The position numbers were made by a program, and so were the translations under genes. The notes beneath the pieces were generated by a model that worked only from the letters and a program-made list of their open reading frames with translations, was not told the origin of the DNA and did no database searches. DNA of 29,180 nucleotides from Pseudomonadota bacterium (GTDB lineage Bacteria > Pseudomonadota > Gammaproteobacteria > Burkholderiales > Burkholderiaceae), in assembly GCA_023441105.1 (NCBI GenBank), contig JAEZQX010000157.1, positions 1 through 29,180 of the forward strand, read 5' to 3'. This document shows positions 16,012 through 23,676 of the stretch, one piece after another. Position 1 is the stretch's first letter; each line of letters starts with the position of its first letter.

Positions 16012-16716
16012 ATGGAGACACCCAAGATCGTTTCGCAACAGGAGTGGGAGACAGCGCGTCAGCAGTTGTACATCAAGGAGAAGCAACTCAGCCGCAACCG
16101 CGACGCGCTGGCCGCCGAGCGCCGAAGGATGCCGTGGGTGGCGGTGGAGAAGCACTACCAGTTCGATGGGCCGGAGGGAACGATGAGCCTGCTGGACCTC
16201 TTCCAGGGCCGCCGGCAGTTGCTCGTCTACCGCGCGTTCTTCGAGCCCGGCGTCTCGGGCTGGCCGGAGCGCGCCTGTATCGGCTGCTCCATGGTGGCCG
16301 ACCAGGTGGCGCATCCGGCACACCTGAACGCGCGCGACACCAGTCTCGCGTTCGTCTCCCGGGCGCCGCGTGCAGACATCGAGCGCATCAAGACGCGCAT
16401 GGGTTGGGAGCACATTCCCTGGTACACGCTGACCGATGGCTTCGACGCCGACTTCGGCGTCGACGAGTGGCACGGCACAAACGCGTTCATTCGAGAGCAC
16501 GACCGCGTGTTTCGCAGCTACTTCGTCAACGGCCGCGGCGACGAGCAGATGGGCAACACCTGGAACTATCTCGACATGACCGCCCTTGGACGCCAGGAGT
16601 CCTGGGAGGACTCGCCCAAGGGCTATCCCCAGACGCCGCCATATAAGTGGTGGGTATGGCATGACGACGGCGCCTCGAACCCCGGTCGCGATGCGCCTGC
16701 GGAAGTGAAGACGTGA
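16012..16716 (+). CDS. DUF899 family thioredoxin-like protein
   Basis: A 234-residue cytoplasmic protein. The pattern is that of DUF899: an N-terminal helical region (EWETARQQLYIKEKQLSRNR, RRRMPWVAVEK), then YQFDGPEGTMSLLDLFQGRR and QLLVYRAFF, then a Cys pair (Cys89 and Cys92 in ERACIGCSM). After that come WYTLTDGFDADF, HDRVFRSYFVNGRGDE and the conserved tail NTWNYLDMTALGRQESWEDS followed by P. The fold is related to thioredoxin and the CxxC suggests redox activity, but no reaction is established for the family. ATG 16012 follows AAGGAGACATGC, a good ribosome site. The 278-base spacer upstream contains no other gene that I can support. Confidence 0.88.
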   Translation: METPKIVSQQEWETARQQLYIKEKQLSRNRDALAAERRRMPWVAVEKHYQFDGPEGTMSLLDLFQGRRQLLVYRAFFEPGVSGWPERACIGCSMVADQVAHPAHLNARDTSLAFVSRAPRADIERIKTRMGWEHIPWYTLTDGFDADFGVDEWHGTNAFIREHDRVFRSYFVNGRGDEQMGNTWNYLDMTALGRQESWEDSPKGYPQTPPYKWWVWHDDGASNPGRDAPAEVKT

Positions 16717-16895
16717 GCAAGATCCGCTCGAAGCCCGCTGCACTCGACGCAGCCGACTGCTTGAGCTTCGCAGCCGCTCCCGCCTCGACCTCGTCCTCAC
16801 CAGCCTGATCGATGCGCCGCGGGCTGCTCGCCAAGCTGGTGGCCAAGCTCTGACGGCACGAGTGTGAGCCCGCTGCTTCTGCCTGAGAGTACGAA

Positions 16896-17486
16896 ATGAC
16901 TCGATCATCTGTCGAAATACGCAGTGCCACGCCTAATGAGCTACCGCATGCTGTCGCGGCGATCGTCGCCGCCTTCGTCGCGGATCCGCCCGCTCGCTTT
17001 GCGTGGCCGTCGCCGCACGACTATCTGCAAGCCATGCCCGTCGCCACCCATGCGTTTGCCGGCAGCTGCGTCGAGTTCGGCACAGCCTATGTGTCCACGG
17101 ATTTCCGTGGAGCTGCGCTATGGTTGCCTCCGGGAATGCAACCGGACGGGAGTGCCCTGGACAAGGTATTCCGCGCCACCGTGAAGCGCGAACACCTCGA
17201 TGACCTGCTGGCGACATTCGAGAGGATGGAACAGTCCCATCCCCGAGAGCCTCACTGGTACTTGCCGCAGATCGGCGTCGATCCGGTTGCGCAAGGTCAA
17301 GGCCTCGGGGCGAAATTGATGCGTCATGCGCTCACTCGCTGCGACCGAGAAGGTGCGTTGGCATACCTCGAAGCGTCGAAGCCGCAGAACATCCCCTTCT
17401 ATGAACGCCATGGTTTCAAAGCGGTCGGCGAAATTCAGGTCGGTGCGGGACCGCTGGTCACGCCCATGTTGCGCAGGCCCTGCTAG
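16896..17486 (+). CDS. GNAT family N-acetyltransferase
   Basis: A 196-residue acetyltransferase. The acetyl-CoA binding motif A is PQIGVDPVAQGQGLGAKLM (QGQGLG loop, about residues 128-146), followed by the family's ALAYLEASKPQNIPFYERHGF. The N-terminal half (ELPHAVAAIVAAFVADPPAR, FRGAALWLPPG) fits the YesJ/Rv1347-type group often annotated simply as GNAT. The substrate is unknown. It stands 179 bases after the DUF899 gene on the same strand; the spacer between carries no recognisable gene. Confidence 0.9.
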   Translation: MTRSSVEIRSATPNELPHAVAAIVAAFVADPPARFAWPSPHDYLQAMPVATHAFAGSCVEFGTAYVSTDFRGAALWLPPGMQPDGSALDKVFRATVKREHLDDLLATFERMEQSHPREPHWYLPQIGVDPVAQGQGLGAKLMRHALTRCDREGALAYLEASKPQNIPFYERHGFKAVGEIQVGAGPLVTPMLRRPC

Positions 17487-17620
17487 AGCCGTGATCGACA
17501 CCACGCGCAGATCGCATCGCCGCGCCCATGGCGGGCTGATCTACCAGCACACCAAGAACTGCGTGCTGTGCAGTTGCTTCTCGACGACCCGCACCTCGCA
17601 TTCTTACCTCGGAGCGCGGC

Positions 17621-18121
17621 TCAATGATTCCCGCGCCATGGTGTGATGCGCGGGATCCACCGTCTCACGTTGGCGCGATAGCGCTCGTACTCCTCGGGGA
17701 ACCGCTCGCCGAGCACCGGCTCCTCGTAGCCGAGGACGAATAAGAAGAAGGCCGCCCACACGATGGCTCCGTACCCGAGCACAACGACGCTGCCGAACAG
17801 GAGGCCCTGACCGATGATCAGCGCGCTGACAGCGACGTACATTGGATTGCGCACATATCGGTAGAACCCGGTGACGACGAGGTGCTCGGGCGGCATCACG
17901 GGAGCCGGCGTACCGAAACCCTGCAACGCGAAACGGGCGAATGAATCGAGCAAGATCGGTAGTCCAGCCACGATCAGGATGCCGCCGATCAGGCGCGCGA
18001 TCGGGAACAGGGCAGGCTCGAAGTGCCACTGCGTGAAGTACCACGGCAGGAGCGCGGCGAGCGTGCCCGGCGCGATCACCAGGAAGATCGCCGACCCGAT
18101 GATTGCAGGGGCGCGCCGCAT
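17621..18121 (-). CDS. Isoprenylcysteine carboxyl methyltransferase-like membrane protein (PEMT/ICMT family)
   Basis: A 166-residue integral membrane protein with about four hydrophobic segments: AIIGSAIFLVIAPGTLAALL, IARLIGGILIVAGLPILLD, VALIIGQGLLFGS-like, and VVVLGYGAIVWAAFFLFVLG. The SAM-binding family signature is present as VVTGFYRYVRNPMYVAVSAL and in the C-terminal YEEPVLGERFPEEYERYRAN followed by VRRWIP. Bacterial members methylate lipids or unknown thiol/carboxyl substrates. The gene lies 36 bases after the AHSA1 gene on the same strand, so it may be co-transcribed with the ArsR-AHSA1 pair. Confidence 0.85.
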   Translation of the reverse strand: MRRAPAIIGSAIFLVIAPGTLAALLPWYFTQWHFEPALFPIARLIGGILIVAGLPILLDSFARFALQGFGTPAPVMPPEHLVVTGFYRYVRNPMYVAVSALIIGQGLLFGSVVVLGYGAIVWAAFFLFVLGYEEPVLGERFPEEYERYRANVRRWIPRITPWRGNH

Positions 18122-18157
18122 GACATCAGTGTAGCCGTCGCGGATCTCGCCGGCCCC

Positions 18158-18688
18158 TCACGACGGTCCCGCGCTCACACCCTGGGCGGCAAGTAGCTCG
18201 TCGAGTTGGTTGAACGTCTCGTCCATGTCGCCGCTCGTGCTTCCGGAGGCAATGGCTTCGTCCAGCACTGCCTGCGAGGGATAGAGTTCGTGCATGACGA
18301 GCAGCGTCCTGCCTGCCCTTTCCTCGAACGTGACCGTGGTGACCTGCCCGCTGCCGCCCGCTTCTTCGTTGGTCCAGACGAGGCGCGAGGGCGGTGTCAC
18401 TTCAAGGTACGTGCCGTGGAACGCCATGGGCTCTGCGGTGGCAGGATGGCGGAACACGAGCCGGTACTTGCCGTCGACGCGAACATCCATTTCGCAGGAC
18501 AGCAGCGTCAGGCCAATCGACTGCGGAACCCACCACCGCTGGAAGCGCTCGGCCTGGGTCCACGCGTCGAACACGATGCGCGGCGGGGCGTCGATGGTGC
18601 GGATGACGACAAGCTCACGCTCGGACTTCCGTTCCGCCGTGGTGCGGTTCTTCATGGGGCTTGGCTCGCTACCTCTTGCTTCGTCCAT
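18158..18688 (-). CDS. SRPBCC / AHSA1-type protein
   Basis: A 176-residue START-like protein. The pattern is that of AHSA1 (activator of Hsp90 ATPase homologue 1-like): VIRTIDAPPRIVFDAWTQAE, then FQRWWVPQS, MDVRVDGKYRLVFRHPA, GTYLEVTPPSRLVWTNEE, TTVTFEERAGRTLLVMHE and a final amphipathic helix (MDETFNQLDELLAAQ). These small hydrophobic-ligand binding proteins are commonly paired with an ArsR regulator, as here. Start 18688 overlaps the ArsR stop by 20 bases; Met12 (18655, MKNRTT) is an alternative. The protein itself looks intact although its regulator is not. Confidence 0.87.
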   Translation of the reverse strand: MDEARGSEPSPMKNRTTAERKSERELVVIRTIDAPPRIVFDAWTQAERFQRWWVPQSIGLTLLSCEMDVRVDGKYRLVFRHPATAEPMAFHGTYLEVTPPSRLVWTNEEAGGSGQVTTVTFEERAGRTLLVMHELYPSQAVLDEAIASGSTSGDMDETFNQLDELLAAQGVSAGPS

Positions 18689-18860
18689 CGGCTATCTCGC
18701 TTTTTTTCATCCCCGTGAGGGTCATGTGAAACGTTTCGGCCAGCTCCGTGATGGTGGCCTCAGCGCGCACGAGCTGCTCCAGAACTTCCCGTCGGATGGA
18801 GTCCGAGAGCGCGGCGAAGCAGGTATCGAGGCCGGCCGAATAGTGAGCCATGTGGTTCAC
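18669..18860 (-). pseudogene. Truncated ArsR-family regulator (C-terminal half deleted)
   Basis: The 63-residue reading frame starts like ArsR regulators that accompany AHSA1 genes: AHYSAGLDTCFAALSDSIRR, EVLEQLVRAEATITELAETF, then HMTLTGMKK. At that point, within the DNA-recognition helix, it jumps to SEIADGRSKR, which looks like the ending of such proteins. The rest of the recognition helix, the winged hairpin and the dimer helix, roughly 50 residues, are absent. The junction coincides with a run of seven A (minus strand, 18707-18701). A GTG at 18860 or ATG at 18851 could start it. It overlaps the AHSA1 start, so translation may survive for coupling although DNA binding should be lost. Confidence 0.75.
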
Positions 18861-19066
18861 TATAGCGCCGGCCTGGGCCACTTGCAAGCCCAGTTTGGCT
18901 TCGAGGCGATATCCGAACCGGCCCTGCGGGCGCTCCTTGGTGACCGAGAGCTCGCCTCCGACGGATGCTGCGCGGCCTGCCGTTGACACTTTCCAGTACA
19001 GGGGGCCGGAAGTGCCAGTGCTGCAGCACTCCAGAGACAAAGCGTTCGCCGGTTGCCTGATTTCGG

Positions 19067-19603
19067 CTATCGGATCAGCTTCTCGAGCGTACCGGCAGGC
19101 AAGCCTATTTGCTGGTAGTGCGCCTTGGCGGTGGCGATTTTCGTGAACACGTCCTCGTAGGCCAGCGCGCGGCCGTCCGGGTCGACGTAGGTGTATCCGC
19201 CCGTGACATGAAACCATGTGATCATTTCGTCGACACCTTCCGGGACGACGAGGGTATGGGTTTCGCCAGGCGGTTCGAACGCATAGCTTCCGCATTCGGC
19301 GATCCAGTCATGCTCGAGATAGCGCCAGTGCCCCTTCAGCACGATGGCATGTACCGCGCCGCTATGCCGGTGACGTGAGAGGACGCCGGAACGCCGGACG
19401 CGTAGTAGATTGACGTAGTAGCCGTTGCTCGCGCTCAGCAGGATCGGTCGGAACGAAACCGCATCGGATACCGGCACCCAGAGGGGATCGGACTCCATGC
19501 CTCCCAGGATGTTCACAGTGACCATGTCGCTGGCCATGAAGTCGACCTGGGGCAGGCGATAGGGAACTGCTGTCGGATCGGCGAGCTTGAACTGGGCGTT
19601 CAT
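19067..19603 (-). CDS. Cupin-fold dioxygenase-like protein (2,4'-dihydroxyacetophenone dioxygenase family)
   Basis: A 178-residue single-domain cupin, matching the usual length of 2,4'-dihydroxyacetophenone dioxygenase (about 177). The metal-site histidines appear in SGVLSRHRHSGAVHAIVLKG (HxH) and PPGETHTLVVPEG. Conserved-looking family blocks are WVPVSDAVSFRPILLSASNG and YYVNLLRV. In the founding enzyme, iron-dependent cleavage splits a carbon-carbon bond of a hydroxyketone side chain; the substrate here is unknown. An in-frame ATG at 19618 is an alternative start, 4 bases after the HpcH/HpaI stop. It is the last gene of the four-gene minus-strand operon. Confidence 0.85.
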   Translation of the reverse strand: MNAQFKLADPTAVPYRLPQVDFMASDMVTVNILGGMESDPLWVPVSDAVSFRPILLSASNGYYVNLLRVRRSGVLSRHRHSGAVHAIVLKGHWRYLEHDWIAECGSYAFEPPGETHTLVVPEGVDEMITWFHVTGGYTYVDPDGRALAYEDVFTKIATAKAHYQQIGLPAGTLEKLIR

Positions 19604-19622
19604 GGATGGTCCGGTCATTGGG

Positions 19623-20459
19623 TCAGGAAGAAGATCGGTCTTCCGGCGACGATCGGTCCCGGGTCGCGCCGCGCCAGGTCGACAGGCCGTCCAGGATGAG
19701 ACCCACCTCGCTGGCGCCGATGAAGATCGTCGACCCGTGACGCTTCCAGGTGTCGACTTCCTCCGGCTGGTAAATGACCATGGCCGTTCGGGTCTCGGGA
19801 AAATCGCCTGCCGTGCAGGCCGACAGTACATCGACCGTGGCCTTCATGACTTCGGGATCCTTTGCCTGGCCGGGCTTGCCGAGCTGCGCGGCAAGGTCGG
19901 AACGTCCGACCATGAGGGCGTCGAGACCAGCGGGATGCGTCAAGATCTCGCCGATATTCCTCGCCCCGGGAAGGCTTTCGATCAATCCCATCAGGACCAG
20001 CCGGTCGTTCTCCCTCGTGACGTGGTCAAGAAAACGTGATCGAAGTGCCCCGTGCCGAGCGGCGCGTGTCTGCGTGCAGACGCCCCGGTTGCCCTTTGGC
20101 GGGAAGAAGAGAGCCCTGGAGGCCCGATCCACATCGTCCCGGCTCTCGATGAACGGGACGACGATACCCGCCGCGCCGGACTCGATGACGGCAAGAATGG
20201 CCTTCTCCTCGTTGCTGGCAACCCGGACGAGGGCCGGAAGATCGTAGACGTTCGCCGCACGGATCATGTTCTCGATGGTTTCGACGCCTTTGGCGGCGTG
20301 CTCCTGATCGATGATCACGAAGTCGAATCCCGACTCCGCGAGCACTTCAATCATCGTCGGGCTCGGCAGGAATGCGAAGCAACCGACGAGGTGTTGTCCC
20401 GAGCGGATGCGGCTCTTGAGTGTTGCGGATCGCGGTCCGCAGACGCCGGCGTGGCTCAT
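19623..20459 (-). CDS. HpcH/HpaI class II aldolase family protein
   Basis: A 278-residue TIM-barrel enzyme of the HpcH/HpaI aldolase family, which cleaves 4-hydroxy-2-oxo acids to pyruvate and an aldehyde. Motifs include FVIIDQEHAAKG with the active-site His, ALVRVASNEE with the Arg, ESGAAGIVVPFIES, the metal ligands Glu in LMGLIESLPGA and Asp in VGRSDLAAQLG, and the C-terminal FIGASEVGLI. The start codon overlaps the stop of the Bug receptor gene (ATGA, 20459-20456), showing tight translational coupling. In context it probably handles a carbon-chain fragment from the compound imported by that receptor. The tail is Ser/Arg-rich and unconserved. Confidence 0.9.
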   Translation of the reverse strand: MSHAGVCGPRSATLKSRIRSGQHLVGCFAFLPSPTMIEVLAESGFDFVIIDQEHAAKGVETIENMIRAANVYDLPALVRVASNEEKAILAVIESGAAGIVVPFIESRDDVDRASRALFFPPKGNRGVCTQTRAARHGALRSRFLDHVTRENDRLVLMGLIESLPGARNIGEILTHPAGLDALMVGRSDLAAQLGKPGQAKDPEVMKATVDVLSACTAGDFPETRTAMVIYQPEEVDTWKRHGSTIFIGASEVGLILDGLSTWRGATRDRSSPEDRSSS

Positions 20460-21430
20460 TTCAACTGCAGGCCCTGGGTCTTGATAAGCGCGGTCCATCG
20501 CTGCAGCTCTTCCTCGATCCGTCGGTCGGTCTCCGACGGGGTGCTGGCCATGACGTCGAGCCCCAGGGCGGCCATCGACTTCTGCGCTTCGGGCGAGCGC
20601 AGCGCGGCGTTGATCCAATCGCTCAGCTTCTCGAGGGTCTTGGGCGGGGTGCCCGAGGGCGCCAGCACCGCATACCAGGATTCGAACTCGTAGCCGGCGA
20701 CGTCCTGCTCATGCAGCGTCGGGACATCCGGCCAGTTGCTCAGGCGCTGCCTGGACGTCACGCCAAGCGCCACCAGGCGCTTCTCCCTGACAAGAGGCTC
20801 CGCGACCGTCGGGCTCAGGAAGCCAACCGGGACACGCCCCGCCACCATGTCGGCAACGGAATCCGCCGACCCCTTGTAGGGGACGTGGACCATGTCGATT
20901 CCTGCCACGCTTTTGAATAGCTCCGCTGCCAGATGCGGGTTGCTGGCCAAGCCGCCCGAGGCATAGCTGATCGCGCCGGGCTTCGCCTTGGCCATCGCAA
21001 CGAGTTCGGTCACCGACTTCGCCCCGAGCCCGGGGTAGGCCACCAGGACCATCGAGCTCTTTGCGAAGGCGGCGACACCCGAGAAGTCCGTGTGCTTGTA
21101 GCCGGTGGCGCCCTCTGAGATCAAAGGATTGATCGTGTGCGAGATGCCGCCGTTGACGACCAGCGTGTTCCCGTCTGCCTCGCTACGAGCGACAGCGGCC
21201 GATCCGATGCTCCCGCCGGCCCCCGGCCGGTTATCGACGATGGTCGACTGACCTGAGAGGGTCCTGATCTCCTTGGCCAAGACCCTTGCCATCACGTCTG
21301 TCGGGCCTCCCGCCGAGTAAGGCACGACCAGTCGGATGGTGGGGCCTGGCTGCTGCTGCGCAATGGCCGCCGGCAAGGCAACCCATGCAGCCCAGGTCAA
21401 CAGGATGGATCGAAGCAAGATGCTGTGCAT
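20456..21430 (-). CDS. Bug-family (TctC-like) periplasmic solute-binding protein
   Basis: A 324-residue periplasmic receptor. Signal peptide residues 1-24 are SILLRSILLTWAAWVALPAA plus IA. Typical Bug motifs follow: IRLVVPYSAGGPTDVMARVL, VVDNRPGAGGSIGSAAVARS-like text, GYKHTDFSGVAAFAKS, SYASGGLASNPHLAAELFKS, DMVHVPYKGSADSVADMVAG and DVPTLHEQDVAGYEFESWYA. Bug receptors bind small carboxylates or aromatic acids and are greatly expanded in Burkholderiales. The TctA/TctB membrane subunits are not nearby, as is common for these receptors. It lies between the TauD-type gene (84-base gap) and the overlapping HpcH/HpaI gene. The ligand cannot be read from sequence. Confidence 0.93.
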   Translation of the reverse strand: MHSILLRSILLTWAAWVALPAAIAQQQPGPTIRLVVPYSAGGPTDVMARVLAKEIRTLSGQSTIVDNRPGAGGSIGSAAVARSEADGNTLVVNGGISHTINPLISEGATGYKHTDFSGVAAFAKSSMVLVAYPGLGAKSVTELVAMAKAKPGAISYASGGLASNPHLAAELFKSVAGIDMVHVPYKGSADSVADMVAGRVPVGFLSPTVAEPLVREKRLVALGVTSRQRLSNWPDVPTLHEQDVAGYEFESWYAVLAPSGTPPKTLEKLSDWINAALRSPEAQKSMAALGLDVMASTPSETDRRIEEELQRWTALIKTQGLQLK

Positions 21431-21514
21431 TCAGAGTGTCTCCGGTGAATCGTCAAATGCGTGCGCCAGCCGATGCCGGACGGGGTCGTGCCCGAGTCCG
21501 GAGTGACTGGCAAC

Positions 21515-22444
21515 TCAGGGCTGTCGCTCCGCGGCAAAAGCGAAGCCAAGGCCCGGATTGAGCCTTCGATAGCGATCTTCCGCACCGAGGATCTGAGTCC
21601 TGATCATCTCGCGTGGCTTGTCCCGGCCGTAGCCGCCTGTGGCCAGGTGAATGGTTGCGCAGTTGTCCCAGATCAACGTGTCACCGACTCGCCATTTGTG
21701 ACGATGGCCGAATTTCTCGTCCTCGACGTGGTCGAACAGGAAGTTCAGTAGCTGTTGGCTCTCGTTTTCCGGGAGACCAAGGATCTTCTGGGTCAACCCG
21801 CGGTTGACGTAGAGACCCTTCTTTCCAGTCCAGGGGTGCCGCAGGACGACGGGATGGATGACCGGCGGCTTCTGCGCGCGCTGGGTATCGGTATACGCGG
21901 GCCGCGAAGAGCCACGGTCAAGCATCTGTTGCCAGAGCCACTCGAACGAGTGTATGGCTTCGAGTCCGTCCAGCCGGGCCTGCATCTCGGGTTGCAGCGC
22001 CTCGTAGGCGGCCTGGCAATCGCGAAAGGCCGTGTCGCCGAGTGCGCACCCGGCCGCGTCATGCGGCACCTGATGGGCGTGCAGGACCGATGCCCGGCCA
22101 GGGATCCGGTTGTAGGACATGTCGGTGTGCCAGATCTGCCCGGCGTCGTCGGACCCGCGCGGCTTTCCATCCGTCATCTGGTTCGACAGCACGGTCACCT
22201 CCGGAAAGCTGCCGTGGTGAAAGCTTCTTGCGACATTGATCTCGAGCGGGCCGATCTGGCGCGCGAACGCGATCAATTCCGTCGGCCCGTAGGGGCGGCC
22301 CGAAATGCAGATCACCGAGTGGCGATCGAGCGCGTCGGTGATCCGATCGACGTCGCTCGGTTCGAGTCCCTGGCTGATGTCGAACCCGTCAATTCGATAC
22401 CCCAAGGTTCGTCGTTCGGTAGCAGGCTCGAGGGCTTCCGCCAT
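21515..22444 (-). CDS. TauD/TfdA-family Fe(II)/2-oxoglutarate dioxygenase
   Basis: A 309-residue oxygenase that should hydroxylate a small acid using Fe(II), oxygen and 2-oxoglutarate. The iron-site HxD is His106 and Asp108 in QIWHTDMSYN, and the distal His lies in WDNCATIHLATGGY. The 2-oxoglutarate-binding Arg is in REMIRTQILG. Other family blocks are VICISGRPYGPTELIAFARQ and HPWTGKKGLYVNRGLTQKIL. The start at 22444 (MAEALEP) has GGAGA six bases upstream; an ATG at 22486 would add 14 residues. It is the first gene of the minus-strand operon, divergent from a LysR gene. Substrates in this family range from taurine to chlorophenoxyacetates. Confidence 0.92.
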   Translation of the reverse strand: MAEALEPATERRTLGYRIDGFDISQGLEPSDVDRITDALDRHSVICISGRPYGPTELIAFARQIGPLEINVARSFHHGSFPEVTVLSNQMTDGKPRGSDDAGQIWHTDMSYNRIPGRASVLHAHQVPHDAAGCALGDTAFRDCQAAYEALQPEMQARLDGLEAIHSFEWLWQQMLDRGSSRPAYTDTQRAQKPPVIHPVVLRHPWTGKKGLYVNRGLTQKILGLPENESQQLLNFLFDHVEDEKFGHRHKWRVGDTLIWDNCATIHLATGGYGRDKPREMIRTQILGAEDRYRRLNPGLGFAFAAERQP

Positions 22445-22545
22445 GTTGTCTCCGTTTAGGGATGGGACCGAATCGATCATCGGCAACTTCGATTCAATGC
22501 TGATCCCGTGCTACCCCCGTGTCTAATACATTCTTCCGTTCCCTT

Positions 22546-22562
22546 GATACACTCGCTGTATC
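22546..22562. promoter_or_regulatory. LysR-type operator in the divergent spacer
   Basis: GATACA-CTCGC-TGTATC is a perfect 6-bp inverted repeat with a five-base spacer. Inside it, ATAC-N7-GTAT fits the T-N11-A LysR box exactly. It lies 20 bases before the LysR start codon and about 100 bases before the TauD-type gene, the usual place for a site that both autoregulates and activates a divergent operon. A TATTAG at 22528-22523 (minus strand) could be the operon's -10 box. Confidence 0.65.
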
Positions 22563-22582
22563 AGAGTACCTCGTGAGACGCT

Positions 22583-23467
22583 GTGGAGCTCAGGCAGATC
22601 CGTCATTTCGTGACCCTCGCCGAGACCCTGAACTATCGGATCGCCTCGGCGCGTCTTCATATTGCCCAGCCGCCGCTTTCGGTCTCGATCCGGCGGCTCG
22701 AAGAAGAGCTTGGTGTCACGCTATTCGAACGTAGCCGGCGCGGAACGCGGCTGACACCAGCGGGCGCATTTGCGCTTGAGGATGCACGGCGGTTGTTGCT
22801 CCAGGCTGAGCAGTTCACCCGGTCCGCTCGGGAGATCACAGAGGGCACAGCCGGGACCATCGCCGTCGGCTACGTGGCGTCAGCCTCCTTCTCGGTGCTG
22901 CCGCGCATGCTTCCGGAATTCCGCAAGGCGTACCCCAAAGTGCAACTGAGGCTCATCGAGTCGACGTCGCTGAACATCCTGCCCATGGTCGAAAGTGGCG
23001 AACTGAACGTCGGTCTTCTGAGACTGCCATTGCCGCGCTCGACAGCTGCGACCATTCAACTTGTCCAGCCGGATCCCCTGATCGCGGCGCTGCCGGACCG
23101 GAAGGATTGGCGCCGGCAGAAGGTCATCGAGCTGCGCACCCTTGCCCACGAGCCTTTCGTCCTCCAGAGTCAGGACGTCGGCACGACTAGCACGGTCGTA
23201 TTGCAGGCATGTCAGGCGGCAGGATTCGTTCCGAACATGGCGCAGCAGGCCTCGCTGCTGCAGACGGTGATCAGCCTCGTTCAGTGTGGGATCGGCGTCG
23301 CGCTTGTCCCGTCGGTGACTCGACTGCGCCCCGTGCCAGGCGTGCTGTTCCGAGAGCTCCGTGGGAAGGGCTCAGGTTTCGACGTCGGAATCGCGCTGGC
23401 CTGGATGCAAAGCCGGGATACGCCAGCGACCAGGCGCTTCAGGGAGCACGTGGTCGAATCAGGGTAG
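22583..23467 (+). CDS. LysR-family transcriptional regulator
   Basis: A 294-residue LysR regulator. Residues 1-60 are the winged helix-turn-helix (MELRQIRHFVTLAETLNYRI, ARLHIAQPPLSVSIRRLEEE, LGVTLFERSRRGTRLTPAG). The effector domain runs about 90-294 and belongs to the CatR/BenM-like group by its look (GTIAVGYVASASFSVLPRML, then PEFRKAYPKVQLRLIE; GIGVALVPSV). The start is GTG 22583. It should control the divergent TauD-Bug-HpaI-cupin operon through the palindrome 20 bases upstream, with the catabolic substrate or an intermediate as likely co-inducer (inference from arrangement). Confidence 0.93.
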   Translation: MELRQIRHFVTLAETLNYRIASARLHIAQPPLSVSIRRLEEELGVTLFERSRRGTRLTPAGAFALEDARRLLLQAEQFTRSAREITEGTAGTIAVGYVASASFSVLPRMLPEFRKAYPKVQLRLIESTSLNILPMVESGELNVGLLRLPLPRSTAATIQLVQPDPLIAALPDRKDWRRQKVIELRTLAHEPFVLQSQDVGTTSTVVLQACQAAGFVPNMAQQASLLQTVISLVQCGIGVALVPSVTRLRPVPGVLFRELRGKGSGFDVGIALAWMQSRDTPATRRFREHVVESG

Positions 23468-23586
23468 CTAAGCATCCGCGTGGGCGAGATTCACACCTCA
23501 ACTAGATGCTACGTCTATGCGAGTTCCTGCGGCCACCTGGCTTGGTGCGATCCTTGCTTAAGCACATTGAGCACCGATGTCAGCGC

Positions 23587-23606
23587 AGCGCGAACTCCGC
23601 TTTTTT
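23587..23606 (+). terminator. Possible weak intrinsic terminator after LysR
   Basis: AGCG (23587-23590) can pair with CGCT (23598-23601) across seven bases, followed by a six-T run (23601-23606). The stem is short and lies about 120 bases after the LysR stop, so support is weak. The rest of the 23468-23676 gap contains no gene that I recognise. Confidence 0.25.
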
Positions 23607-23676
23607 GACCCGCTTGACGAACTACATGATCGAGTACTTGGGAATGCTTCGTGTGTTCATCGCGCAGCTACCACAC

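Noticed and set aside
16717..16895. Spacer with a short direct repeat GCCAAGCT between the DUF899 and GNAT genes.
   Set aside because: Two 8-base copies in GC-rich DNA are easily chance, and no gene or site is supported there.
18850..18986. A + strand frame reading LQAQFGFEAISEPALRALLG and ending in a Cys pair, considered as a gene tail.
   Set aside because: It is antisense to the ArsR leader region and start; I could not tie it to a family.
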